From: Asterias rubens
Taxonomy: Eukaryota > Echinodermata > Asteroidea > Forcipulatida > Asteriidae
Direction: 5' to 3'
Assembly: GCF_902459465.1 (NCBI RefSeq)
Contig: NC_047083.1
Location: 622,501 to 686,500, forward strand
Length of the DNA stretch: 64,000 nucleotides
The notes below the pieces were generated by a model. The model was not told where the DNA came from, did not search any database, and saw nothing but the letters and a program-made list of their open reading frames with translations. Position 1 is the first letter of the stretch; each line of letters starts with the position of its first letter. Shown piece after piece: positions 38,401 through 51,219 of the stretch. Made by a program: the position numbers and the translations under genes.

Positions 38401-39309
38401 ATTTCATTTAAAGCCATTATACACTTTCGGTAAACAGTATTGTCTAAGTCCCACACTTCGTGTATCACAACTTATATATAAAACAACAAACCTGTGAAAA
38501 TTTAGGCTCAATCGGTCATCGGAGTCGGGAGAAAATAACGGGAAAACCCACTCTTGTTTCCGCGCGTTTCGCCGTGTCATGACATGTGTTTAAAATAAAT
38601 CCGTAATTCTCGCTAACGAGAATTTATATTGTTTAACCGTTTTCTCAAAAAGTAAAGCATTTCATGGACTAATATTTCAAGAGAAGTCTTTCACCAGTAC
38701 CTTCTGTAAACCCTGTAAATTATTTGTAAATCTGTGACCTTTTTTTTGTTTCTGTACCGAAAGGGTCCAATGGCTTTAAGTGGAATCATTTTTGAGGTAA
38801 CGCCGACAAAAAAATTGAGCAGTCATATTCACGCAGGAAGAATGAATCGTAATTGGAATACACAACCCGAGAAACGATTTGACAGAAACGTTTCTCCAAT
38901 TCAAATTATACAACTCAGTAACCACATTTGTACTTCGAAGTAAAATGTTTCAGTGAAATGTTACTCAAAATGCTTGCTACCTTAAAAACAAAACATAACA
39001 CAGTGACTCTTCTATGGTCAGTGGGTGGGACGCTCTCCACTCTATCAAGACGTTCTATATACCCAGCGTGTACCCTGATAACTGAAGGAGCCCACTGAGA
39101 TAGGGGTCAGGGGTCAATGTCAAAGATCATTAGGTTTTTTAACAAACCATGTTCTGCCCAAACCTGTTCCAGCCATCTTTTATCACGGGACTGTGGAAAC
39201 CTGGATAAAATATCGCAGATTTTGTCAATACTCTAGGGTTTAGGGTTCTTTTGTGATTACATGACGTCATCAACACAACCTCAATGAATCTTTCAGGGAG
39301 ATGGATTTG

Positions 39310-39672
39310 AGCCAAATTAAACGCGTCTCAAGGTTGACACACCCGTTGAGATGAACTAACCATCTTAATTAGTTCGGTATCGAAGACGATTATTATATGG
39401 CCTAAAGTAAGCCTAGATGTGTTTATGGCGTTCGATTTCAACCTGTAGGTTCGTATTCGGCATGTATAATCAGACATCAACTAGCACCCCTATCTTAAAT
39501 TAAACGCATCTCAAGATTGACACACCCGTTGAGATGAACTAATTCCATTTGAACTAGTTCAGTATCAAAGAAGATTATTATAATATGACCCAAAGTAGGC
39601 CTTCGTATTTACTTCAACCTATAGGTTCGTTTATTCGGCATGTATAGTCAGACATTAACCAGCACCATTATC
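39310..39672. repeat. Direct duplication of about 180 bp
   Basis: Two adjacent copies share aaattaaacgc.tctcaag, ttgacacacccgttgagatg, ttcggcatgtata and cagacat blocks, diverged by scattered changes. Confidence 0.8.
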
Positions 39673-39743
39673 TCTCATCTGTCATTGAAGGTATAGAAGA
39701 ACGCAACGTCAAGAACGCAACGGATTAGTTTAGGTATAGTGTG

Positions 39744-39753
39744 TATATAAAAG
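39744..39753 (+). promoter_or_regulatory. TATA-box-like site
   Basis: TATATAAAAG about 40-50 bp upstream of a short frame ATGGCTGACTATTCC... (39795-39836, 13 aa). Could mark a first exon of tetraspanin 3 or a non-coding RNA. Motif evidence only. Confidence 0.3.
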
Positions 39754-41129
39754 CAAGCTGGCAACGATTTGTTTCAATTAACGTTACTCGAGTCATGGCT
39801 GACTATTCCGTTATGATTACAGCCGTCGAGCTCTAAGATTAAACTTGCCCGCGCAAAAGTGTAAAGTACTTTAAACATAATACTCAGTTCTATATTTAAA
39901 AAAAAGGGTTTTGTATGAAAAGTGACACTCAGTGTTTCACTCCCTTAGCAAATATGAACTTGGCTGTTTTATGTATCTGCACCAGCTGAGATGCTTAATC
40001 ATTAACGAATTGTGGGAGGATGAGGTGAAAGGTGGACACAAACTAACTCGAAAAGTGCACTGGGTCATAACGACGACTGTTTCGTGTTTTACCTATTTTG
40101 ATTGTCACGCGGGGAGTGCCTTAATACAAATTGAATTTTCAATCAATTTCAATCAATGTTAGACCTAGTTTACAAAACGTTTTAATTGGCTCGACGATAT
40201 ATATTTTCTCAGTGGCAAGTTAATTAAGTCGTTCTGGAAATTGGCACCAGTAACCTTGACAACCGTGCAGAAATATCGCTCGTTATGTTATTGTTATCTT
40301 GATTTGAAGGGTTGCCCATAGCATCCATTGACAAAATAGGCCTGTATTGTAGTTATCTCCGAATTGACCTCGTACAAACATTTCCCATATAATTGTTTTC
40401 TAATTGAACCTTTCTGAATTCGTATAAACATTTTCATTGTCCAAGACAATGGCCACCTTTGATAATTGTCAAAGACCAGTATCATCACTGATGTTGATGT
40501 ACCCCAAGTTATGCACACACATGCACAAAAACATCTGGACAACTTTGGGCTTAGTTTGTCATCGCAGGTATACTATTATAGTGAAAGAAAGAAACCACCC
40601 TTGTTGCACAAACTGTGTGTGATTTTCTCCGAATCAAATATGTGAGTGAGAAATTACCCCTTTCTTAAACAGAGGGAGCCGTTTATCACATTGATTTATA
40701 CTAGCAACAGCTCTCTCCGTTACTCCGTTGCTTATGTGCCAAGTAAGTTGGCATGCTAACAACTATTTTGAGTAATTACCCATAGTGTAAAATAATGATT
40801 GTAACCGTCTCCGACAAAGAGATTCACCTCATACACAATAAATAAAATCGATAAGCATTTTTTCTATATGATAAATCTCTATTATTGACTCTGAAGACTC
40901 GTGACAATTTGCAGTGGATCCATGTGACGTCATGGTAGGTTTACAATCACAGAATGGTGTCTCTCTTTATTAGCGCCAATTGGAGCATATGCAACGATCA
41001 CATTGAAGCGTGTTAGGATCACATTGGAGCGTGTAACAATCAAATCAATATTTATATGATGTAAAAGGAACAATAACATGAATAAATTTACGAATTCGAG
41101 AATTTTGTTTGTTTGTCTGTTTGTTTGTT

Positions 41130-41445
41130 CAGATGATTTCCTGTCATGGGAACTCAGCACAATCCAACAATGTGTCATAAACACGAAGCTGACAACAGCC
41201 AATCTCTCTTATACAAGAAATTGGTTTAATGTGTATTTTTATGATTTGAACAAATCTGATACAAACACCAAGTTGGCAACAGCCATCCCTCATACAAACA
41301 TTCGTTTAATGTTTTTGATTATGAATTGCACAAATTAAATTTTTTTGATTCAGCAGCTCGACGACAGTACTCAGTTGTAAATAGTCAGTGTAAAATCAAC
41401 GACCAGCTAAGTGGACTCGAACCCACAACTTTCATTTATCGTGTA
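41130..41445 (-). repeat. tRNA-headed SINE, copy B
   Basis: Shares the body and the B-box complement (gactcgaacccacaac) with 32525-32785. Confidence 0.55.
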
Positions 41446-42724
41446 ATAGCTCGTAGGTGTTCTTTAAGGAATTGTTCATTTCAAAATCAACATAATATAG
41501 AACAGCCTTGAAACACGCCAAACAGAGTTCCCAGTGACGCATCGTTGGCCTAGTTGGCGCAGAGGGTGCGAACTTCATTGTTAGAATATCTAATAAATCA
41601 AGCATAATATAATATTGGGTTTGGAGATATAGCGCTAGGTGCTTTCATAAAACTCAAAGGTTGAGTGAATTTCTCCCACAAAATGAGGACAAAGTCCACC
41701 TTATCGGAAAAAAACTGCGAAACCATGGTAACTATCATTTTAATAATGGGATAAGATCTAGGATGTACAGACAGGGTGCAGTGTCGCGCACTTTTAAACA
41801 TCTTTTGGGGTGACTTGGGTCATATACAAATATAATTCACATTGGTTTCTTGCTAAACACAAATTGCAGCCCATACGAGGCTGAATTAAATGACATTTAC
41901 AATATTAAAAACTCACATAATTATAATTGCATTACTTAAACTCCGTAAATCTGAGACTAAAATATACAGATATGCCAACTAGAAAAGACAGTCTGTACGA
42001 GTAGAAAATGAAAAATAAATTATAATTTTGGCCGATAAACTAACAACAGACGGAAGAATTATGCGGCTACGACTACGGCTATGGCTGTAGGCTCGATTCA
42101 ATGTTGAAGAATAGGACTTTCAGACATTCTACCCATAGCTACTAGCGTAGCCATTAATTTGAACATGGCCTTGAATTCCCATGATACAAAGTCACGTGCT
42201 TTGACGGAGGCTGGCGAGATTGTGCGTTATTTGCACCGTCAATATTGGCAAGCCCAGCACTACGTTATAATTGCACAATAAACTAAACAACGCCCTTTAG
42301 GGCGCCACTTCTCAAAGAACTAATTTGTGTTAAGATGAATAACAATCTTAATTGATGTGACGTCACAAGACAAATCACTATGATGATAATGACAACTATT
42401 CATAAGATGAATTTGTGTGTTTTTGAGATCGAATTCAGAGGGCAATTTCATAGAGCATTATCTGCTTTAAGCAATTTGGCAGATACTTTTGCTTCCATGT
42501 ACAGTTACAATCAGTCATAACGACACGTTACATGTACCTATTTGACTGGTATCCTGCGCTTGTTTGCTTATTAGAATGTGTTACACATTATTTTCTGCTT
42601 GAAGCAGCTTTTTAATCTAGGCCCTGCTGTTTTTAAGAGAAACATGTTCACCGCTAGTAAGGTGAACAATTTAAACATTATGTTAAATTTTAACTTCGAT
42701 AAGCATCAGTGCATGATTTCGCTG

Positions 42725-43106
42725 AAAGGCAGTGGGCACTATTGGTAATTGGCAAAATCCAGTCTTCTCACTTGCTGTATCTCAACATATGCATAAAATA
42801 GCAAACCTGTGAAAGTTTGAGCTCGATTGGTCGTCGGAGTTGCGAGATAACTATGAAAGAAAAAACAGCCTTGTCACACGAAGTTGTGTGCTTTCAGATG
42901 CTTGATTTCGAGACCTCACATTCTAAACTTGATGTCTCGAAATCAAATTCGTGGAAAATTACTTCTTTCTCGAAAACTATGGCACTTCAGAGGGAGCCGT
43001 TTCTCAGAATGTTTTATACTATCAACCTCTCCCCGTTACTCGTTACCAAATAAGGTTTTATGCTAATAATTATTTTGAGTATTTACCAATAGTGTCCACT
43101 GCCCTT
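42725..43106. mobile_element. MITE with AAAGGCAGTGG termini, full copy
   Basis: Terminal inverted repeats of about 25 bp (aaaggcagtgg.cactattgg and its complement) and inner palindromic arms around tttcgagacctc. About 380 bp, no coding capacity. Related copies in this window: 49189-49528 (full, opposite), 43837-44173 (diverged), and partial ones at 36955-37075, 40436-40795 and 45774-45820. Confidence 0.85.
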
Positions 43107-43667
43107 CAGATATTATTTATACATTTTTCGCTAGTACGACTCTTTTCCGCTATTTATGAAATCCCCAAACAATTAGATGGGTTCCTTCACTCAAAACCAA
43201 ATCGGTAAGATACCATGCATACATGACAGTTGAGCACTGTGTCAATGTTTAGAACGTTAGGTACTAGACTTTCCAAATACTCATTTTTAATTACATAATT
43301 TGTAATTTTAATAGAGTGCATGGCACTCGTGACATACATGTACTCTCTCTTTATTATTCTATCATCTTTCGTGACAGGCTACACAGTGCTGGCCTAAAGA
43401 GAAAAATTATATGTTTCTCAACTTGTGTCGATAAACGCTTTTGGTTACTTTTTGTTGACATGATGTCAGTAAAGTATAATATAAATTAATTTATTAAAGG
43501 ACTTACTGTGATTCTCTTTCAGGAGCTGAGTATTTTGAATTTTTATCTTCCCTCAATTTTCCACTCTAATTTTTGTAGTTGTTTGTTATTATTGGCACCA
43601 ATAAAATAAAAACTTGTTTCTTTCTTTCTGCAGGATTCTGCTCGGAAGCAACAGATAAATAATCAAG

Positions 43668-46600
43668 ATGGTTGACGGTTGTGGAGCCACACTTTCTAAG
43701 ATGATTCTTTTCGTCTTGAATGCTCTCGTATGGGTAGGTTAAACAAGAAGCTGTTAAGGGCCTACTTTTATTAGCAGCATTAATGGTTGTGTTCTAAGAC
43801 CTTATGCACATGACATCATTTGAGAATAGGGCGCCCTCGCCGTTTGGTAATATTGTCAAAGACCCATATTGATTCCCACTTGGTATATCCCAACAATTAT
43901 GTGTAAAACAACAATCCTGTGAACATTTGCAAGAGAATAATGAAAGAAGAAACAAATCCCTCATTCCGTTACTTTGTTTGCTTTCTTTATATGATGCATA
44001 ATACAAGGCCTCAGCTGAAGTCTTTTATTATTTCTCAAAGTCTAAGTTACTTCAGAGGGAGCAATTTCTCACATTGTGTTGTACTATCCACAGCTCTCCA
44101 TTGCTCGTTACCAAATAAGTTTTTGACTGCTAACAAGTTTTTGAGTCATCACCAACAGTGTCAAGTGCCTTTAAGCATTGATTATATTGATACCAATGGT
44201 ACCTTCATCAATAACGCTGTATTTGTGATTGTATTTTTATTTTCATAAGTTACATTCTCGCGTCATTATTCACGAGCATATTGATGTTTATCATTATTGC
44301 AGTGTCGTGTAAATAACTATTCCCCTTCGCGCTCATAATTCATCATCATTATCTACGTCAATGTTTCAATCATTGAAGACTTTATTTGGTCTTCCAGTTG
44401 CCCCGGTAACGGAAATTGAAATGCGCCTCTTCCCATAATGTCAACAATGACGTCATTCTGTATGAAATATCATACCTGACAAGAATAAATTACAAGATGT
44501 ATGGCCAGGGTAGCACATAAACCTATAACTATTCCAAAAGTGCAATTTTCGTACATGTACACTCAATAAGTGGCAAAAAGATACCATAGACTTTAGAATG
44601 TACCATGGCACCACACATTAGCATTATCGTACATGTACACTCAATAAGTGGCCACAAGATACCATAGACTTTAGGATGTACCATGGCACCATACATTAAA
44701 GCATTACATTTTTGTTTGGTGACTTAGGCCTAACATTGTTTACAAAATAATTATAATATAATTTCGAAAAACCTATTATTATAGATAATTGGCAATTTCA
44801 AAACGCAAAAAAAACGGACACTGGGAAACAGTGAGTGGCAGACAAGATACGGGGGAAACAGTGAGTGGCACTAGTGACATCTTTATTCGTAGTGATGCTT
44901 TAAATAAGGAACACGGGTGTCGGAACATAGGGGTGTCGGAACATAATGGTATCGGAACATAGGGGTGTCGGAACATGAATAACCTTCAGGCACCAACGTA
45001 CGTCATAATATGCAATGGGGCTTTTTTGAGAGATTTCTTTTCTACAACCTCAACCTCAACCTCATCAATCTATGTGTGGGTTTTTTTCTTCTCGATCTCC
45101 AGGTGGTCAGCATTGCTCTGATTGCTCTTGGTGCGTACGTGCTCGCCAATCAGGGTAAATATGCGGGAGTTTTTGGCACTAACACCAACACCCTGGTAAT
45201 AGTGTGCGGCACAGTCCTTGGAGTAGGGTGCCTGATATTCTTGACGGCTTTCTGCGGTTGTTGTGGTGCAATGAAAGAGAGCAGCTGCCTTCTGAAAATG
45301 GTTAGTATTAAAACGACCGTCATCAGGCCGTCATTGAGGGTGCGTGTGGTAGTCCATCCTGTAGTACACAATTATTCTCCCCCCCCCCCCCCCAAATCCA
45401 TCCTTTTGAGATTCGAGTGAAATTTTTGCCTTCATAAAAACAGGTTTTCCAACATAATTTCCATGTGGTTTTCAGGATAAACCAACAACAGCTGAATATC
45501 CATCAAATGGAGATTTTGTGCTGTTTTTATCAAGGAAGAAATATGATGCTAAGCAAATTTTAGTGCTTAGCAGCTCTATGAAATTGGGCCCTGGACGCTC
45601 GGCCACAACACGCCACTGTGTACAGTAAACAAATATTTTATTTTTCAAATGGCTTTTCTTTTCTCAGTACATCGGTATCTTGGTTATTCTGATCCTTGTG
45701 GAAGTCATTGGAGGAATCTTGGCTCTTGTCTTCAGAGGATCCGTAAGTTATCTTTTTTTGTTTTACCCTTTCTTAAAGGCACTGGATACTATTGGTAATT
45801 GCTCAAAATAATTATTGCTATTATTATTTAGAGACAACATGGCGTAAGTCTGCTGACACGAAGCGTCCCGAAAGTCCCGTATTAGTACCATTTTCAGAAT
45901 GTCTAGGGAACTTCTGTCAAGACCATCAGAACAAGAATTGTGCCCCCCCCCCCCTAAAAAAAAAAAATTAATAAATAAATAAAAATATAAATAAAAGGTA
46001 TTCATCCGTTATCTGGCTGCCAATGTCGCCCAGTTGTCCAGCATGAAATATCAAGAAGCTCTAAAAAAAAAAAAAAAAGACAAATATAGTGTCAGTCATT
46101 GCCGTAGGTCCGGACCTGTTGCAATGTTGTACAAGATTTTACAAGGGACCCTGAACACACCAAAAGTTGCTGTCATTTCACACGATGTATACATTTTGTA
46201 AGATTTTACAACCATGCTACAATTTTAATAGCGAGGGACCCTTGCTAATTTGGTCTCGCATGAAAGAGGCTTAAATTTCTCACTTTTGCTACCTACAGAT
46301 TCGAACTTTCCTGTCGGAGCAGATGCAGACACAAGTCACTAAGTCGTACGGGAAGAAAGACCAAGAAGCAGTGACGACATTTTTGGATGGTTTCCAGGAG
46401 GTAAATATACAAAATCACCAAAAGGAAGTCTAGTTGTGTTTGTTTGCTTTCTTGTTTGTTGACAGCTTAGTGACATTCAACAAACCTTGGTTTGAGAAAC
46501 CAATACAAGTTGGTGACAATTAATATAACTTGGTGACAATCAATACAACTTGTTAACAACCAATACAACTTGGTGACAACCAATACAACTTGGTGACAAC

Positions 46601-49600
46601 CAATACAAGTTGGTGACAATTAATATAACTTGGTGACAATCAATACAACTTGTTAACAACCAATACAACTTGGTGACAACCAATACAAGTTGGTGACAAT
46701 TAATATAACTTGGTGACAATCAATACAACTTGGTGACAACCAATACAACTTGGTGACAGTCAATACAACTTGGTGACAATTAATATAACTTGTTAACAAT
46801 CAATACAACTTGGTGACAAATATTAATATAACTTGTTAACAATCAATACAACTTGTAGACAATTATTAATATAACTTGTTAACAATCAATACAACTTGGT
46901 GACAATAATATAACTTGTTAACAACCAATACAACTTGGTGACAATCAGGCTTCACAGCAGAGATATATAAACACATTATTACATGTAGCAAAACTATTGC
47001 TTTCCGTGTTATTTTGTTCCAAAAGGAAAACACCATCAGTAATTCTATCAGTATTTATTATTTAATATTTTTGTTAATGTTGTTCTTAACAGGGACAAAG
47101 TTGTTGTGGTGTGGAAAACTACACCGACTATTTGGGCAGTGCGTTCCAAAAAGCTAACCCGGAGAAATTCGTTCCATTAAGCTGCTGCAAAGATCAGTCG
47201 GTTGAAACCTGCAATGACGCAAGCGGAGACGACATAGCTGATCCAGACCTCATTTTCAGCGGTCCTAAACAAGTAAGTGTCGCCTATTGACCCAATTCAC
47301 CTGACGTCATCATCCGAATAATCTTGGATGCGCCATTTTGGTAGTCAATGTCAACGTGTGTTACTCAGTGAATTTGCTCACCAATCTTGTACTGAACTAC
47401 TACTTGCAGGATACCAGTCAGAGACAATGCATGTTGGTTCATTACGCCCAGGGCCCAATTTCATAGAGCTGCTTAAGCATAAAATTTTGCTTAAGCAAAT
47501 AAATCACTGGTTAGTAAAATCAGATTACCGGCCAAGACTCCACTCAATAATTTTATTTAGTCAATTGTTATGCTAAGTAAACAACAGCTAAATACTAGTC
47601 AGACATAAGCAATGTATATGGCATGAAATTTTGGCCAGTAGCATGTGTAAAATATGCGAGCTATTTTCGTGCTTAAGCAAATTTTTTGCTTAAGCAGCTC
47701 TATGAAACTGGCCCCAGTTATGTGCAAATATGTTGACCTGGGCAGGTGTCGCATGCAATTAAGTCCTCTATGCAATAATATCCGGAGGACATTATTGCAC
47801 ATGCAACAATGTCCGCCGGACGGTTTTGCAAATGCAATAATATCGGCCAGGACGCTGCTGCATAATGCAATTGTGCCCACCCGGACACATTTGCATATGC
47901 AGTTGTGTCCGCCCCGTGCAAAACCGTCCTTGTAGTAAATTAAACGCCCTTGGTCGACGGAACACTTTGCCATTTTTTTTAACACAAGCTACTTAGTACA
48001 TGTTATGAATGACATGGGATGTTCGGCCGTTGGGTATTCGCTGCAATCGTATACAGTCATGTACATGTCCACCGGACACGATAGGATATGCAAAAGTGTT
48101 CAGAGCGGACAGTTTTGCATGGCGGACACAATTGCATCTTACACCGGCTTGGTTCAGCGCACAATTGTGTTTTGTAAAATGACGTCACACTTTGCTTAAT
48201 AGCGAGTGAAATTAATACACATAAGATCACTCGTTTTGAAATCAACCCGGACTGGGATAAAGGTTGCCAAACGAATACTCGCGAGTATTTACGGGACTCT
48301 CATACCGCCACCAGAGCAACATGTAGTCTTACCTCAAGTCTGTATTTAGGAACATAATCGCATACCATCCACATCATACCAAGATGAACCTACATTTTTA
48401 TTCGTTACGCTTTGTTTCTTACAGGGTTGCCTGCCAATATTGGTGAATTTCTTCGAGGACAACTTCCTGTATATCGGAGCTGCGGCACTTGCACTAGTCG
48501 CCTTTGAGGTAAGTTCACACGGCTTGAGAAACGTCTACAGAAAAGTTACAGGGGCCCAAGTTCATAAAGCCTGTAAGCACAAAAATTTGGTTAGCATGAA
48601 ATTTCTTCCTTGATAAAAACAAGATTACCAACCAAATTTTAATTTGTTGCATATTGTTTGTTACTGGCATTCAGCTGTTGTTTGCAAAATCACATGGAAA
48701 TTTGGTTGGTAAATCCTGTTTTTATTAAGGAAGAAATTTCATAAAGAAAATGTTTGTGCTTACAGGCTTATCAGTTTAATTCGATATCTCCGTTTCAGAT
48801 AAAGAAGACGTTTCTGTTGTGATAAGAGTTTTGTTTGAGCAATGTCTGCCGAAAGGCGGAGTTTGTGAGGATATTTTCCCTTCATGTGTTTGCCAAAGAC
48901 GGTTTTGTTTTTTGTTACGTGCAGCATGAGTCTTTGTGAAAGTGTTGCGAGAAAGTTTGTCCTTTTTGGAATTTCTTCTGTCAGCAGTTTCTCACCATAG
49001 TTCATAAACAAAACTAATTATTTGGGGTTGAACACAATTTGACTAAAGCGGAACTTGAACATTGGACCTCCGGATCATTTTTCCCGAGGTCCGACAACTG
49101 AGGAGCTATCTTGCCCTCAGACTGGCGATCTCCCTGTTGTGTCAATATATCTTTTTTCGTGGTGCAAGTCAGAAGCCAACCAACATTTAAAGGCAGTGGA
49201 CACTATTTGTAATTACTCAAAATATTTATTAGCATAAATCCTTACTTGGTTAATAGTAATGGGGAGAGGTTGATAGTATAAAACATTGTGAGAAACAGCT
49301 CCCTCTGAAGTGACATAGTTTTCGAGAAAGAAGTAATTTTCCACGAATTTGATTTTGAGACCTCAGATTTAGAATTTGAGGTCTCGAAATTAACCATCTA
49401 ATTGCACACAACTTCGTGTGACAAGGGTGTTTTTTCTTTCATTATTATCTCGCAACTTCGACGACCGATTGAGCTCAAATGTTGATAGGTTTGTTATTTT
49501 ATGCATACCAATAGTATCCACTGTCTTTAACTGCCGTATAGCCAGATATCGCCCTAAAATGGTGCGACTTATAAAAATGTCAAAATATGATATCAGGCCC

Positions 49601-50379
49601 TACACCACCCAAGGAAAACTAAAATATCTATGGGGTTGAACGAAGACAAATTTGACCATAGCGGGACCTGTACCTATACGACCCCTGGATTAGTTCGTGG
49701 TGATCCACTTTACTGAGACTGTTTTATAATTATAAAACAAACTCGCAGTTTAATGTTTTTGGTCCTCCGTGAGCAGAGTGTAAACCTAACGTTGTATGTG
49801 TTGTTGCTGTTCCCCTTTAGATATTCTCTTGTTTCTTTGCATGCTGTGTCATCAGTGGTATCAACAAGGACGAATACGCCTAAATAACAGGTCTGCTCAT
49901 TGGCCACCAGTCATGTCACATGTCTCATCCTACATCGCTCATCGACCAATCACAATCCATGTTACTTTAGTTACAAACCATGTTGTTTAGTGCGTCCAAA
50001 ACAACACATGTGACTTTTAATCACTGTGTTCGTTACATTGGACGCAACGGCAAGATAGCACCCGAAATGAGCCTTGGGGTTGTAGGACGCTACTGTAGTC
50101 AACTGACGTAGCCGTAGCCGCTCAACCTAGACACTGTAGACAATAGCTGTAGCTGGTCGTAGCCAGTAGCCACAAAAGCACATACATGTATATATAAACC
50201 ATGACGTCATTAAAGGTTGACACTACGATTACGTGCGCATAATCCACGCCAAGGAAAGCTTTAAATTTGCAACGATTTTACTCGCAATAATCACATGTTT
50301 TCTTCATCTCTCACAGATTCTGGCGTCCATCTTTGCTTGCTGCGTCATCGGAGGCATCAAGAGGGGAGAATACGAGTAG
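43668..50379 (+). CDS. Tetraspanin 3 of the cluster, two alternative last exons
   Basis: Exons: 43668-43733, 45103-45300, 45668-45742, 46299-46400, 47093-47272, 48425-48508, then either 49821-49883 or 50317-50379. All introns phase 0; 255 aa with either end. Four membrane segments; TM2 ends GCCGA; large loop with CCG (151-153), CC (178-179), C187, C209 and a glycosylation site N156 (NYT). The two last exons both encode the end of TM4 with the ACCVI motif and a short tail: INKDEYA or IKRGEYE. Neither tail has the Y-x-x-hydrophobic signal of tetraspanin 1. The start codon is in an exon beginning at 43634 after a clear acceptor, so a non-coding first exon lies upstream. Close paralog of tetraspanin 1 (MVDGCGAT). 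Confidence 0.92.
43837..44173. mobile_element. Diverged copy of the AAAGGCAGTGG MITE
   Basis: Shares ttcagagggagc, tctcacattgtgtt, tgctcgttaccaaataag and the terminal agtgtcaagtgcctt; left half decayed. In tetraspanin 3 intron 1. Confidence 0.65.
44548..44698. repeat. Tandem duplication of about 83-91 bp
   Basis: Two copies with cgtacatgtacactcaataa, gataccatagacttta and gtaccatggcacca, in tetraspanin 3 intron 1. Confidence 0.85.
44917..44978. repeat. ggtgtcggaacata repeat
   Basis: Four units of about 16 bp; complement of the array in tetraspanin 2 intron 5. Confidence 0.85.
46500..46946. repeat. 20-bp minisatellite in tetraspanin 3 intron 4
   Basis: About 22 units of caatacaacttggtgacaac with variants (taatataact, tgttaac), starting about 100 bp after the donor. 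Confidence 0.95.
47452..47718. mobile_element. Palindromic gggcccaatttcatag repeat, several copies
   Basis: Ends gggcccaatttcatagagct and its complement agctctatgaaactggcccc, with inner cttaagcaaa arms. Relatives at 45505-45600 and 48550-48770 (cagcattataaagcct variants), 61162-61416 and 63800-63955. Confidence 0.7.
47735..48160 (-). mobile_element. Repeat element with tgcatatgcaa / tccgg motifs, copy 2
   Basis: Inverted copy of the element at 30950-31412, in tetraspanin 3 intron 5. Confidence 0.75.
49189..49528. mobile_element. Full copy of the AAAGGCAGTGG MITE in tetraspanin 3
   Basis: Left aaaggcagtggacactattt, right aatagtatccactgtcttt. It lies in the last intron, between exon 6 and the two alternative terminal exons. 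Confidence 0.8.
49821..49883 (+). CDS. Alternative last exon A of tetraspanin 3
   Basis: Acceptor cccctttag, then 20 codons IFSCFFACCVISGINKDEYA and TAA. Phase 0, interchangeable with exon B. Confidence 0.8.
   Translation: MFSCFFACCVISGINKDEYA
50317..50379 (+). CDS. Alternative last exon B of tetraspanin 3
   Basis: Acceptor tctctcacag, then 20 codons ILASIFACCVIGGIKRGEYE and TAG; same length as exon A. If A were spliced internally its stop would come first, so the pair works as mutually exclusive ends. Confidence 0.8.
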   Translation: MLASIFACCVIGGIKRGEYE

Positions 50380-50671
50380 TTCATGCCAGCTAGCTAACGA
50401 GTAGTTCATGTCATATCAGTGTGCCTACAATTGTTATTATTAAATCACACATTATTTTATTTAAATTCCAGCTTTTCAAATGTTCAATTATGTCGCCTTA
50501 CAAAACGAAACTGCAACTCAGGCCCTTCTTAGTTTTGCTTATTGCATTTAGCAATTTTTGAATTAATATCAACATTTACTATTGGTTTTTGTTTTGTTTT
50601 GTTGAAACCGTTAATTTGCAGGCAGTTTTGTTTTTGTATTTTGTATAAAACTTCACGTGTTATCTTGTCAT

Positions 50672-50831
50672 GGCCCTTTTCGAAACCACGGCTTTGGATT
50701 CGGCTTTGGCTAGCTTGGCCCCGCGGTTGTTTTTGACAATTTGAAGGTGCTTTACATTATACGTGCTCAGGGCTTCAGACGCGAGAACGGAGCCTGAAGC
50801 CAAAGCCGAAGCTTAGGGTTCGAAAGAGGCA
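50672..50831. mobile_element. Palindromic element downstream of tetraspanin 3
   Basis: Left ttttcgaaaccacggctttgg pairs with right ccaaagccgaagcttagggttcgaaa; likely in the 3' UTR of tetraspanin 3. A related piece lies at 15690-15800. Confidence 0.6.
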
Positions 50832-51205
50832 TATGGGTCTGTATACACACCAGCAGCAGCGAAACGCGGTGATATTAATAGCTTGCTAATTTTACTCATA
50901 ACAAGGTGTGTCATAATATAATATTAATGTGGTATAATTTTAAAGGTTGAGTGTAACATTATTATGTAAGAAAATTCTTGTATTAAAAAAATACACCTCG
51001 GTTCTGGATGGGTGTTTTGGGTGCATGAAACAAAAGAATAGTAAATGCTAGTTTATCTGAAATACCTGTGGTAGAGTAAAAGGAACTGAAATGAATAAGC
51101 TGTTAACATGAAGAGACTTCAGTGCTTGTATACAAAACGAAATCCATGAAAAGTTGATATCATGATGTAGGACTTTCACAAGTCTACGAGACTTCTGCTT
51201 GCCCG

Positions 51206-51211
51206 AATAAA
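51206..51211 (+). terminator. Candidate polyadenylation signal of tetraspanin 3
   Basis: AATAAA about 830 bp after the exon B stop. Exon A would need its own site or splicing past B. Confidence 0.35.
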
Positions 51212-51219
51212 ACATTTTG

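Larger units (their letters stand above)
27670..43630. other. Gene-poor region of about 16 kb
   Basis: No exon with family similarity was found. Frames here are short and lack support. The region holds SINEs, MITE-like elements and minisatellites listed separately, an exon-like block at 28438-28493, and a TATA-like site at 39744. Any non-coding first exon of tetraspanin 3 should lie in its right part. Confidence 0.5.
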
